From Fratercula arctica (Eukaryota > Chordata > Aves > Charadriiformes > Alcidae): 64,000 nucleotides of DNA. The notes under the pieces are model-generated. The model saw only the letters and a list, made by a program, of their open reading frames with translations, was not told where the DNA came from and made no database searches. Below, one piece after another: positions 35,601 to 47,600 of the stretch (its first letter is position 1; each line of letters opens with the position of its first letter). The translations under genes and the position numbers were made by a program. The DNA is taken from assembly GCA_947846985.1 (NCBI GenBank), contig CANTUZ010000021.1:1914711-1978710 (forward strand). Reading direction: 5' to 3'.

Positions 35601-38600
35601 CAGGCTGTGGAAGAAGCTAAGCAATTATCTCAGAATGTTGCTTTGCTTGCCATGGTGTGGGCAAATAAGTGACTCCAGGTCTGAGTTAAAGCATATTGTG
35701 GCATCTCTGGGATGTCACACCTATCCCTGAGCGTTTCTGTTCAGAGTGCTTGTGTATTTTGTGTAGTTATAGATATTCCAGTGTAAAAATCTTGAGTTCT
35801 CCTGTTCAAATTCCTCTCACAATGCCAAGGACAAGATGTGCAATTTTCACTGTGGTGACTGTGCACAGTTGTATGTTAAAAGGCGTTTTAAAGTGGATTC
35901 TGTAGCAGATGATTTTTAGCAGAGATCTTGAGATCAACGTGAGGTGAATGAGAGATCACCTGCTCTGCTGTTCGGTGTAGAGTAGCCTGCTTAATTTTGG
36001 GTTGGTGATCAACATATTGAAAGCTGATTGCTCCTCCTGCGAATGGTGGGCCCCATTCTCTCTGCCAGACACACGGTACTGTTGGTCAGTGGCCAACGCT
36101 GGTACTTCGCTCTTTCACAAGCCAAAGTCACAAATATACCCGGTCTTTGTGTTTTACAGATTGATTACTTTAACAATCAGGTCATCGTCGACCTGGTAGA
36201 GCAGCAGCACAAAGGGATCATTGCCATTCTGGACGATGCCTGCATGAATGTTGGAAAAGTTACAGACGAGATGTTCCTCGAGGCTCTTAATAACAAGCTA
36301 GGGAAGCACGCTCATTTCTCCAGCAGAAAGGTAGTGTCTCCTCTGTATCCTCAAAACTTGCTTCCTTTCCTGCGTGATACGTTGTCTATTTTTTTAGATG
36401 TAGCAGAATAAGGAAAAAGACTTGCTGGGGTTGGAATCAATACCCTCAAGTGTGAAATGAAGTGCCTGAGAGCAGCAGCAGCTCCTAATTACGGAGTCTG
36501 GTCTGGGTTTAGGTCGTGCCTCGGGCGGGCCCGGATCCGGCAGAGGGAGCTCAAGGATGTCCAATGTGAGATTGGTTTTATTCCAGGCATAAAAGAAGCC
36601 TGAGCTCGTGCCTTGACATATCATGATGTCATCTGGAGCCAATCGATGCGCGGTTTCAGCCCACGTGATTCTCTTCCCAGGCTGCTCTAATACATAGTGA
36701 CAGTGAAATTATTCACACTTCTGCATTATTACAGCACTGTGATTTTTTTTTTTTTCATCGTCATTGACTACAAAACATGTTCATCTCGCATTGTACCTAT
36801 GATCATCCAGGCCCCTCCACTTCCTTTGGTTTTGGTACAATGTACGAATTAAAAGGCTTTATTTATTCCTCACTTGGCAGCGTTTTGAAAACATGGTCAC
36901 CAGCCTGATTAATTTGAGAATCTTTCACACTGAGTAATCAAATAAGGGCCTTTAATTTATTGATGCCTCTCTACTCAGAAACATCATTTGAAAGACATCG
37001 TTCAGAACGCCGGTCCCCCCCTTCTCCCTCCCACCCCAGTACAATATTTTATGTAGGTCAGAAATACAAAATTATCATAGTTGTATAAGACATGTGCTAA
37101 AGGCTGCCTCCAGGGAGGCTGAATATAAACAATAGATCTGGATGTGGCTTGTTTGGGTAGGATGAAAACAGAATAACCACTTTTTCCTTCCAGATGTGGC
37201 TTTCCTTAAGTGCCCTTTAGCTGCAGCACACCTGTCATCTCATCTGCCACATTCCTCCTCGCTGAGGGAGGGGGACTGAATCTTGCTTTCTGCTGTAACC
37301 TAGATTTTACACACTTAAGCAGCAGACGCAGAGCATGTTCTGAGTAAACTCACCTGAAACCAAGTATTTTCATCACGTTTCTACATTGTAATGCAAATCG
37401 CTTCCGTTAGTACTAATGGTTGTGAATAGGGAAGTGGGGGGGAGGGGGGCGGGGGGGGGGAGTCTTGAATCCTCTGCGGTGGGGTCGGGTGGGAAGTGGT
37501 CCAGCCTCTGGAGCTGCCTGCTCAATAGAGGTGAGCTGGTGGAGAAAGGACTTCAGTTTCTGTTGTGTCCTTGGTCCTGTGTCTGCTCAGGTGCCGTGGG
37601 TCGGTCACGGAGAGAGCGGGTAGTGCTGTCATACGGTGGGGAAGAGGACTGAATTTCATCAAGAATATGGGAGGCTACAAAATGAAAATTAAAAAAAATA
37701 ATAATCTGTTTGAGTCCTTACCTTCAGGAGTCCCTTGGCAGCATAGGAAACGTTAAAAGAAAATATTGCCAGTTGCAGCATTCCTCAGTAGGGGGTGGCA
37801 TTGTCAGAAAACTGTTTGCACAGACTAGGAGGGAAACAAGGAATACTGCTATAAATAATGTTTATGGAGGGTATGATGTATCTTCCTGGCTTGCTAATTT
37901 CTAGTTTAAATCAATATAGCCTTGAAAAAATTGACCCATAAAACTCTCAGCATCATAATTATTTTTTTTGTCCCCTCTCATATCTTTTCAGATGTCCTTT
38001 GCCAGTACCTAAGATACCTTCCTCAGTCCCCTCTAGAACCGCTGTAGGAAACCAGCGCTTCCTAAGCTGGCCTCTTCTAGCTTGAATTCAAACAAAGGAC
38101 TTGATGTCATTTCATAATTTGCTTCTGTAGAGTGCAGTAGTTCTGCCTGGATACTATAGAGTTCAGTGTAGATGGAAGCTGGCCGTAAAGAGTTAAAATG
38201 TGTGTGCTGATACGTTATGGGAACAGCTCCATAACAGCTCCCATCTTTCAGGCTGCATTAATGCTTCACTGCTCCCCTCAGGAGCGTGTTGCACGCTGGC
38301 TCCATGTGGATAAGCTCTAAGGGGCTGCTGTGCCCTAAATAGTAGCGTCCTAGTTTGTGCGCTGCATGTCTGGTCTGCTGCTGTCTGCTTGGTTGTCCTG
38401 GTGAAAGCCAAACACACCAGGAAAAATACTGGCCAAAACTTCCACTAGGAGTATCTGTGGCAAAATTTTATGTTCCTAGAATTGTCCTTCTGAATTGTCC
38501 TTCTCTGTAGGCATGCTGACTATTCTGATAATACTTCTCAACGTCACAGGTTCATTTTCTCAGCCTCTTTAAGTTCTGGTTTTTTTAATTGATCTTCTAC

Positions 38601-41600
38601 TTTCAAAGGGTTGAGTGCAGTGATGGACAGTCTATGCATTCCTCAGTCTTCTAATTGTGGAGAGTGTCAATCTCAACAAACCGATTGGGAAGGGAGCAAC
38701 ATGAGAAGGTCCATTCTAGTCCACCTGACATAGCATCTTCCAAGACACTAGGCAATAAGGAAGGTCTAAGTGACAGAAGAATGTGGGACAAATGCGTAAT
38801 GATATTTTGATATGCTCCCAGTCTCCAGTGATCTGCAACCCAGGAGCTAGATGATCTCCAGAGGTCCCTTCCAACCCCTATCATTCTGTGAACCTTCTGA
38901 ATCACGGCTGGTGTCCTTAATAGTTTTTTACCTTTTTTTTTTTTTTTTAATTGACAAAGAATTCCACGGGCTGCTTACTCACATGAAGAGCTCCTTCCTT
39001 CCCATTTTGCTCCCTTCTCTCTTTTAGGTTACATGTGTTGCCTCCTAGTTCTTGAACACTAAAGCATGGTTCACTGTGTTTTCTAATATATCAACTCCAT
39101 GTTGTTTGCCATCAACTTCTAGCAATTCTGTCTTGACCTGAAGAGGTTTAGTTCATTTGGGCCTTCCTCCTGTAGCAGTCAGTCAGTGCTATTTATTCTT
39201 TTTACCCTTCTTCAAGCCTTTTCCAGTTCTCCTGCATCCTTTTTGAGATGGAGGGTAGTTAAGGTACTTGTTGGTCTGGAAATGGAAAGTTTGAGGCCCA
39301 TCGTTCGCTATGAACTTTGTCTTTTCTGTTTGTGTATCACTGTATTTAATTTAATTTGCTCTTTTTTGCCATTCCTTTAGCCTCTCATGTCTTCCTGCAG
39401 TTCTTCACAGCCAGCCTTCGTCTTTTCTTCCCTAATTAAGTACCATCAACAACCTGATCACCTTCCTGTTACCCTCAGATCACAGCTCATTTAAGAGGAT
39501 GTCAACAGTGCAGACCTCAGCGCAGGACCCGTTTCCCATCTTCCCAGCAGTTACCTGTGTGAGGACCCTTTCTCTTCTCTCTCATAGCAGCTTCAATTCT
39601 TTGAGTTGTTAGTGGGGAACCTTGTGAAAAGGCTTATAGAAATCCAAGCAGACTATCAACTACATCAGTACACATGCTGTTCTTTTTTAATAATTTCAAC
39701 TGATTTGCCCAGTAGACAAAAGGTTCACAGAGGGAAACATATTTCAAAAACCTTAGCATCATGTTAAGCCACCTTCCAGTCTCTCCAGTGCTGTGTGGGT
39801 TTTAAGGGAGAAGCTTGTGCAGCCAACCGGTAGCAACAGTTCCCGTCCGGTAGCAACAGTTGCTTCATTTCATTGTGGTTTTCTTGTCATATACCTCTTC
39901 TATTGACACGTTGGTTTGAGATGTATGTTTTGGGTGGTTGAAAAAAGGCATTACATCCTCCATAGCTCCTTGCTGGTGAACACAGCTGCAAAAAGAAAAA
40001 TGACTCTGTTTTCCTTGTGTGGCCTCATTTCTTCATTTTCTCTGTGTTCCTTCGACACCTTGGTCATCTATCAGCTCTGCAGACCCTGGCAGGCTTCCTG
40101 CTCCTGCTGTGCTGGTGTCTTACACCTTTGTTACCTTCCCTGTACCTTGTTACTCAAACTTTTTGGTTTCCTCCTTGTGATTTTATTTTTTTATATTTTA
40201 TTTTATTTTTTTTCCATTTTTTCTGTCAGTTTGAGCCAATCTATTTTCTACTCTTGGGCACGGGTGAAGTTTCCTGGAGGATATCTTCCTGCTTCTGAGA
40301 ATCTCTCCTGCCCTGCAGTCTAACCATGCTAATTTCCTCTTGTATTTTCCCAAGGCTTTTGCTGGATAGCAGATATTTGCTCATAGCCCTCAGTGTTTTT
40401 AAATGGTGCCCGTGCTTCCTGCAAAGACTTCATTCATCTACCTGCCCCTTTTGGCTTTAATCCTCGTTTTTATCTCATTCTCCTTTTTTAATTAAGCTGA
40501 GCCTGGTGGATTTTTTGGCTTCTGTTATTCCTGAAGGGATGAGTGTATTCTGGCCACTGCTGCTGAACGGCTGCCGTGCGCGCATGTGGCATCTTCGTTT
40601 AGGGAAGGGATGTAAGGAGCAGCCTGAGCTGAGAGCAGAGGGCTGGAGCTGGGACCACCCTGTGTCCACAGGGGTGGGCGCCGTGCGGGGGGTCTTCCGT
40701 GATCTTGAGTGATTTGGGACACAACAAGCACTGCTATTGGAACTGCCACATTTTGATTTCTTCATTTCTTTGCTGAGGAGTGATGCTGCAATGAAAAAAA
40801 GATAAAGACGACTTTAAAAAAGGCGTAAATTAACTCCTTGGTGTGATGTTTTTCTATGTGTTCAAATCTTCTTTTTGTTTAGTGGTGTTTCTGAGATAGC
40901 ATCAATTTTTTTAATAAAATTCTAGGCTCTTGCAACTGGATTCTGTACATATATATGGTTTTATAATGCATCCATGAAAAAATACTATAAAGCAGTGTTA
41001 TAACTGGATTTCACATCTACACCTGCCTATATAAAGTGGAATAACTGTAGTTTCCATTTCTATTTCCAATGCGTATTGCCCTTCCATGCAACTTGAAAAT
41101 CCATGGGTGATGTTTTAATGTATGTGAATTTATTCTAGCTTTGTGCAACTGACAAAACGCTGGAGTTTGACAGAGACTTTCGAATCAAGCACTACGCCGG
41201 AGATGTGATGTGAGTTTCTTCCAGAAGTCAAGTTTCACCTTCTATTTTTGTCTTTTAGCCAGCTTTGAAGTGGTACAATATTCTGATTTAATGCTGCTTC
41301 TGGTATGAACCAGAATAGCTGTCACACGGAATTACAGAGTGCAGCAGTTGCTTATCAATTAAATCTTATCCTGGTTGCTTGCTGTACAGAAAATGATTTT
41401 GTACTTGGAACTGAAACAAAAGGAGAATGGGGGGGGGGTGGGGGGGTGTGTGAGGGGAGAGCGGTGCTTCAGGGGAAAAAAAGGAGAGGGGAAAAAAAAA
41501 AAGCCAGCCCTGTTTGTGCAAGAAAGCTTTCCTGAGCTAATAAAATCTGGTTTCGACATCTGGTTAGTGAAATTATGTAACTCTCTGGCTTTCGATTCCC

Positions 41601-44600
41601 AAATTGGTTTGAGCAGACTCAAAATCCAGGGAAGTGTTGAAATGAAATGAGGATCAGCGCGAGGAGCCTTCCCCCTCAGCTTGAAAAGTTGCCTGTACCC
41701 GAAGCCTACGAGAATGGCCACAGCATGGGACAGTCATGGGAAGGCAGATGAAGTAGGAGCGAAAGGTGCCCATACGTTAGAAACTGCCTGGAATATCACC
41801 GGAGTGATTTAATGGTTTAGGATTGGTGTAACTCCCCGTGCCAGCAGAACCTAAAGGGAGTTAATGATGAAACAATTTAGGGTTTCTTTTACCTTGGGAT
41901 TAAACTGATCTTTAATTTATAAGGGTGTGATCACACTGGAGCCCATTCAGCACAGCTCGATTTTGTCCTGGGGTCTTTGCTGAGCGATTGCTGAGAGACA
42001 TCCCCGATTTCAAAGCATTTTGCCAAGGAGGAGAAAAGACAAGGTGCCGTCTCAGTGGCTGAACTTTCTCACTGCCAGTGGCTGAAAAATTTTCTAAAAA
42101 AAACTTGAAATGTGGATATTTGCAGATAATATTTGAGCCTGAACTGTGTTACGTGGAGCAGTAAGACTGGGGTGGCTCCGTGCAGGGATTTGAACTGTAC
42201 AGAGCTGTGGGGCTGTGGACCCCAGTACCTGCAGTCTGGACTCAGGCTTCCTGGGGGGTTCCGACGCTCAGGAAGCAGCTGAGTGGGAGTCACTGAATGG
42301 GGAGATTTTGGACCTTTTCTTTGAAGAGCGAGTGCTATCTGTCTTGAGGTTTGGAGAAGAGATGAAACTTTGAAATTAGAAACTTTCAGGGTGCTCTTTC
42401 TGTAGGAACAGAGGAAGGAAAGAGTCCAAAATGTGTGTGTGTCTGTGTTGATTTCCAAGAGTTCCCCAGTCACTGGTTATAGGCTGCTCTTGTTTTTTTT
42501 CTCCCACTAAAGAATCTTCCTTGACACCAAGAGAGGGACAGACTAGACATATCGAAAAAGAAAACATAATTTCTGTAGGATTTAACACAAAGACTTGCTC
42601 TGAATTTGGAGGCAGAAGCCACGAGTGTAACTCTGGAATTTGGGCCATCTACGACTTGCTCAAGTCCTGCTGGGTGTCTCAGCCATGCTGCTCTTCACCT
42701 GCATGGGTCAAACGGCTTTCTAAAGCTGGATGTGTGTCGTTCCTGCACTGGAGGTGGGAAGCTGGGCAGAAGGATTGAAGTCTCACACAGGGCTCATGCA
42801 GCAAATTAGTGATAGGTTGGGAAACGGAGCTGGATTCCTGATCAGCATCTGCTCTGTCTGTAGGGGTGCAAGGATGCTGATTCCACACCGATACCGGCGG
42901 CTCACAGAAGGACTTTGCTGCTTTGCAATTAACTCTGTTTTTCTTTTTTTCTTTTCCAGTTACTCAGTCACTGGATTTATTGACAAAAACAAGGACACTT
43001 TATTTCAAGACTTCAAGCGCCTCATGTACAACAGGTAGGAATAAAAATATTAATGAGATGAATTTAAATCTGATTTGTGAGAATCCTGTTCTATAGAGTG
43101 GACGCTAGGAGAGACCAACATCTCGACTGATGCTATCTTTACTGTGAGCGCAGTGCACGTGAATAAACACATGGCTTTGGGATTTGATCTTTGTATATCT
43201 ACTGTGACCTGAAGGCTGTTGGTTTGATTTTTCAGAATAAAGTCCTTATTCTGTGTATCTTGGTTTTGTTCTGGGATAACCTTTCGTTTAACTGAATTTA
43301 AAGTGTTTGTTTGAACCCATCTCGTTGAGCAATGAAGATAGCTGTGCAGAGGTCACCTGTGCTGCCTGATTTGTCATTAACCAGGTTTTTGGACCCGTTG
43401 CGGATGTGCCATTACTGATCTCCCTTTAATGGGTGCTGAAGATGCTGAGTAGCATTTAGTCAACAACAGATAGCACACATTTTAGGGGTGAGGGGGAAAA
43501 TGGGGAAATAGATTTGAATCCTTTTTGTACGTGCAGTGACGTGAAAAATTTAAGCCTGGTTTACAAATACTAATTAGGCAAGTACAAGTTGCCTTTGATG
43601 AGCAAATTTGAAATCCTATCAAAATGTGTGTGTATATACAAGTGCTCCAGAAAGCTGTTTCCTTGATGGCTGGCATTAAACGTGTTCTAACTCTTTCGTA
43701 ACTGTGGCCTGTCTCAACCTTTCAGAGACTTTGCTCAGAGGTGGAAGTCAGCAAAAAATAGCCTGCAGCTGCTTGGACAACTCTGTTTACCTGGTTTAAC
43801 AGCCAGTACAACTATTGACTTATTTTAGAGTCCTGTTATGTTTACTCAGTGTACTCCCTTAAACAGCCTTGCAGTTCGTGGTTTCAAGACTTCACACTGA
43901 CCAAAAACCTGCAAAATATTTGCTGTAAGGAGGTTTTATTAAATTTATACTCTGTTTTCCATTTAAGTCTCTGGTAAAGACTGTTCACAAAGACCACTTA
44001 CGGCATATTAAAGCGCATGATAGATTGGCTATTAGATTGCCGTAACTACTTTCAGCTTTTGTCTGTTCCAGAGCTCTTGCCATCCATCATGGCCATTTTA
44101 CCTCACCTTCAACCCTTCAAGAAAATGTAGCCTAAAATGTATAAATTATTCGATATATCACGAATGGTGCAGACATACAGCTTGAAATCAGATAGCAAGT
44201 TTCAAGGGAGGATGTTCTGGGTTATGGTCTTACTCTTCTGTTTTGATTAAATTCTTTGTTTGTGTCAGTAAGGCAGACTCTGCTTTTGATCGATCGCTTA
44301 TGTGGGATTTTTACTATGCCATTACTGCACATCTTTATCTGAAGAGGAGAACACGCTTGTCATTTTGCTAGAATATTCGGTTGTAAGCTTCAACCGTATA
44401 TTGCTCAAGAGCAAGAGCTGTTTTGCCCAGGAATGTCATATTGCTTTGACTGATACATTTTGAGCTGAAAACACCAGTAGATCTGGACAGAAGCAAGCTG
44501 TTGAATTTTGAATTGAGTGGAAATGCTGTTAGACCGTGTAATTAAAGAGACTGTTTTTTAGCTCTAACCCTGTGTTGAAGATGATGTGGCCTGAAGGTAA

Positions 44601-47600
44601 ACTGAGCATCACCGAGGTAACCAAGCGACCTCTGACAGCTGCTACTCTTTTTAAGAACTCCATGATTGCACTAGTGGACAACCTGGCATCAAAGGTAAAT
44701 ATTTCCATTTCAAAATCGACTCTGACTTCTGATTAGTGGGGTGTAGCTTCTCTGTGGAGAGGCTGCCCCCTTCCTATCACTGCAATCAGTCGGAAAGCTG
44801 AGCTGATCAGTGGCGGATGAGCTTTGGCTGGGACAGTGGGCAGCTGTGAAGGTCTTGTAGGAGGGTTAGCTGCCATCCTCGCCTAAAGAAGGTGGACTTT
44901 TGTTTCCTTTGTGTATCTTTCACTTGTAGGAATGGCAGTTCCTCTTAGGTAATAATTAGTATATCAAATAAATAATCATCTTTAACAAAACTCTTTTGGC
45001 AGAGGGCCCAGAGGATGTAGTTTCACGGTGGAGAGATTCTCTCTTTCTGGCTTTCAGTGCCGAGAGACTTCTGTGAAAATCCAGGCAGACCTGCGTGATT
45101 TCCTTCTTTCCTCTTTGCTGTGTCAAAGGGTGAGAAGTGAAACCTTTCATTTTACTAAATAGTTAAGTTTTATAGTAGGAAGTATTGCTTTGGCAAGCAT
45201 CGCTTTGTGTGAAGAAAGGTAGGCAAGGGAATGAACTGGGGAAATGGCGGTTTGAACGCGGTGCGGCTGAGCGGCAGGATGAGGCGAGCAGCGCGATCCC
45301 TCCTGCGAGCAGAGATCACTACCAAATATTTGAGTGTTGCTGATGCCAGGTGACCTTGCTGCACTCCCGGCATTTTGGTAGTGTTGGGGAAGGGGAATGC
45401 GGTCCACAAGAGATGAACAGCGAGCCCAGAGCAGTGGTATATGTTAACATATGGAATAACTGAACGATAAAGGGCGATGTGTTATGACTGTCTTCTCGGG
45501 AGTTGTGGTAGCAAAGGAAATGTAAGTGGCCCAAGATCTGGAGGGATAACATGCCCACGGGTGTGCTAAGGCTAGGAAAAGCTTTGTAGAGCAATGATCC
45601 TCGTTCTAATAAGAAGACCCTGTGAAGAGCAGAGCATTATTTGAATTTTTGCTTGGAGAGGCAGCCACACGACTAACAAAATCTTCATGGGCGTTGCATT
45701 GGTCAGAGCACGGTCGCACAGTGCTGGCCGTGCACAGGAGGAGAGAGCTATCTGCACTATTACAAGAAATAGTATATTGCTTCCTGTTTTCCAAAATTAG
45801 GAGATGAAGACACGCTTGATTTATGGTTTTGAGTTGTAGTTCTGGAGTGGATTTAATCTGCAGCAGAAAATCTGCAGCAGGGTGTGCGAGCCTGGCCCAA
45901 GCCATCTCGAGGTGCTAGCCGGGCTTCGGACTGGGGAATGAAGCCCCATAGCTCCCTCCAGTACTGTGTGACTAAGGGCTGCCAAGAGGATTCCCTTGTT
46001 AGCCCAGCCAAAAGCCAGGGCTTGCTTTAGGCAGGGACCATTAGTAGAAGCCGAGAGAGGTCCTGCCCCACTGCCTGTGCAGCCAGCAGCTTTCCTGCAT
46101 GGGAAATCACGAGCTGTTGGGGCTGGAGAAGGTGGCTGTGACCCTGATGAAAGGGAGATGGGGACAGACTTTAGTCTGACTTTCCAAGGAGTCACGACTT
46201 ACCTGATCTGTCAGTCCCCCAAATAATTTGTTGGCTAGCCCTAACCTAAATTTGGGTATAGAGATCTCAAGTACCCCAAAAGTTTTCTCGATGTATTGTG
46301 AAAAAAGTCGAGGGAGGGGATTCTGGCCCTCTGCTCCGCTCGGGGGAGACCCCCCTGCAGCGCTGCCTCCAGCTCTGGGGCACCAACAGCAGAAGGACAC
46401 GGAGCTGTTGGAGCGGGGCCAGAGGAGGCCCCGGAGATGCTGGGAGGGCTGGAGCCCCTCTGCTGTGGGGACAGACTGAGAGAGCTGGGGGGGTTCAGCC
46501 TGGAGAAGAGAAGGCTCCGGGGAGACCTTCCAGCCCCTGCCAGTCCCTCAAGGGGCTCCAGGAAAGCTGGGGAGGGACTCTGGATCAGGGAGGGGAGCCA
46601 TGGAACGAGGGGAAATGGCTTCAAAGTGGAAGAGTGGAGATTTAAGTTAGATATTAGGAAGAAATTTTTCCCTCGGAGGGGGGTGAGCCCCTGGCCCAGG
46701 TTGCCCAGAGAAGCTGTGGCTGCCCCATCCCTGGAGGGGTTCAAGGCCAGGTTGGACGGGGCTTGGAGCAACCTGGGCTGGTGGGAGGTGCCCCTGCCCA
46801 GGGCAGGGGGTGCCACTGGGTGGGCTTTAAGGCCCCTTCGCACCCAGACCATTCTGTGACTCTATAAAAATGAGTAGTTGGGGAAGGAAAAAGGTTCTGA
46901 ATGCTGCCTGTTGTGTAACGCAGTTCTCTGCCATACGGAGCAGTCACGTTGTCTCTTGCTGAGCCAAACAGGTGGGGAACCTGAGGCACCACAGTGAAGT
47001 GTTTCAAGCAACAGAGACAGAAACTGCTGGGGGTGTTGTAGTGGAGGGCTGTGATCAAGGGGGGATGGCAGGGAGCTGTTGGTGGGAAGTTTTGCCAAGC
47101 ATTCGTGGAAAAACATTTGCTTGTTTATTGGAAAAAATTTTCTAGGCCACCTGGTATTTTTAAAAATAGAATAGTCAAGAGAATTCTGTGCACTGTGGTG
47201 GTTTGAACAATTCCTACAACTCACCGCAGCAGATGAAGAGTTGAAAGCGCGCGTTATCCATGTTGAGTCAGTAGGGACCAAAATTCGTCATTGAGGGCTG
47301 GCTGGCTTGTGTGAAAAGAATTAGTTTCGTCCCATTTATCATCAATATCTCTGTCACAAATGCCAGCCTTTTCCAAGGATAGGTCATAACCAGGAACTGT
47401 TTCCGAGTCAAAAGTTAAGCTCGTGAATTCACTAGGAGGTTCCTGAGTGTGTCTCGGTGTAGTCCTTCCCTGAACTTTCAGTGAGAAACTTGTATTTTAA
47501 GATGTTGGGTTTTTCCTGATTTTCTGTTGAATAGCAATGGAGAAAATTGTCTGGAAGCATTGTATTTCCCAGAGAGTTATGGAGCCCATCAAAGGGAAAG

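Larger units (their letters stand above)
36331..41138 (+). other. MYO1D: Intron 11 of MYO1D
   Basis: 4808 bases, GT-AG. It holds a G-run tract (37436-37460), a short + oriented CR1 end (38843-38893), an eroded - oriented ancient CR1 (about 39000-39745), a 20-bp tandem duplication (39827-39861) and T-rich tracts. The rest is unassigned. Confidence 0.94.

Noticed and set aside
46241..46852. Antisense open frame of about 200 codons
   Set aside because: It is the reverse of the CR1 at 46305-46866; the same translated words appear in the CR1 copies at 27639 and 59450, so it is a GC-rich repeat by-product.
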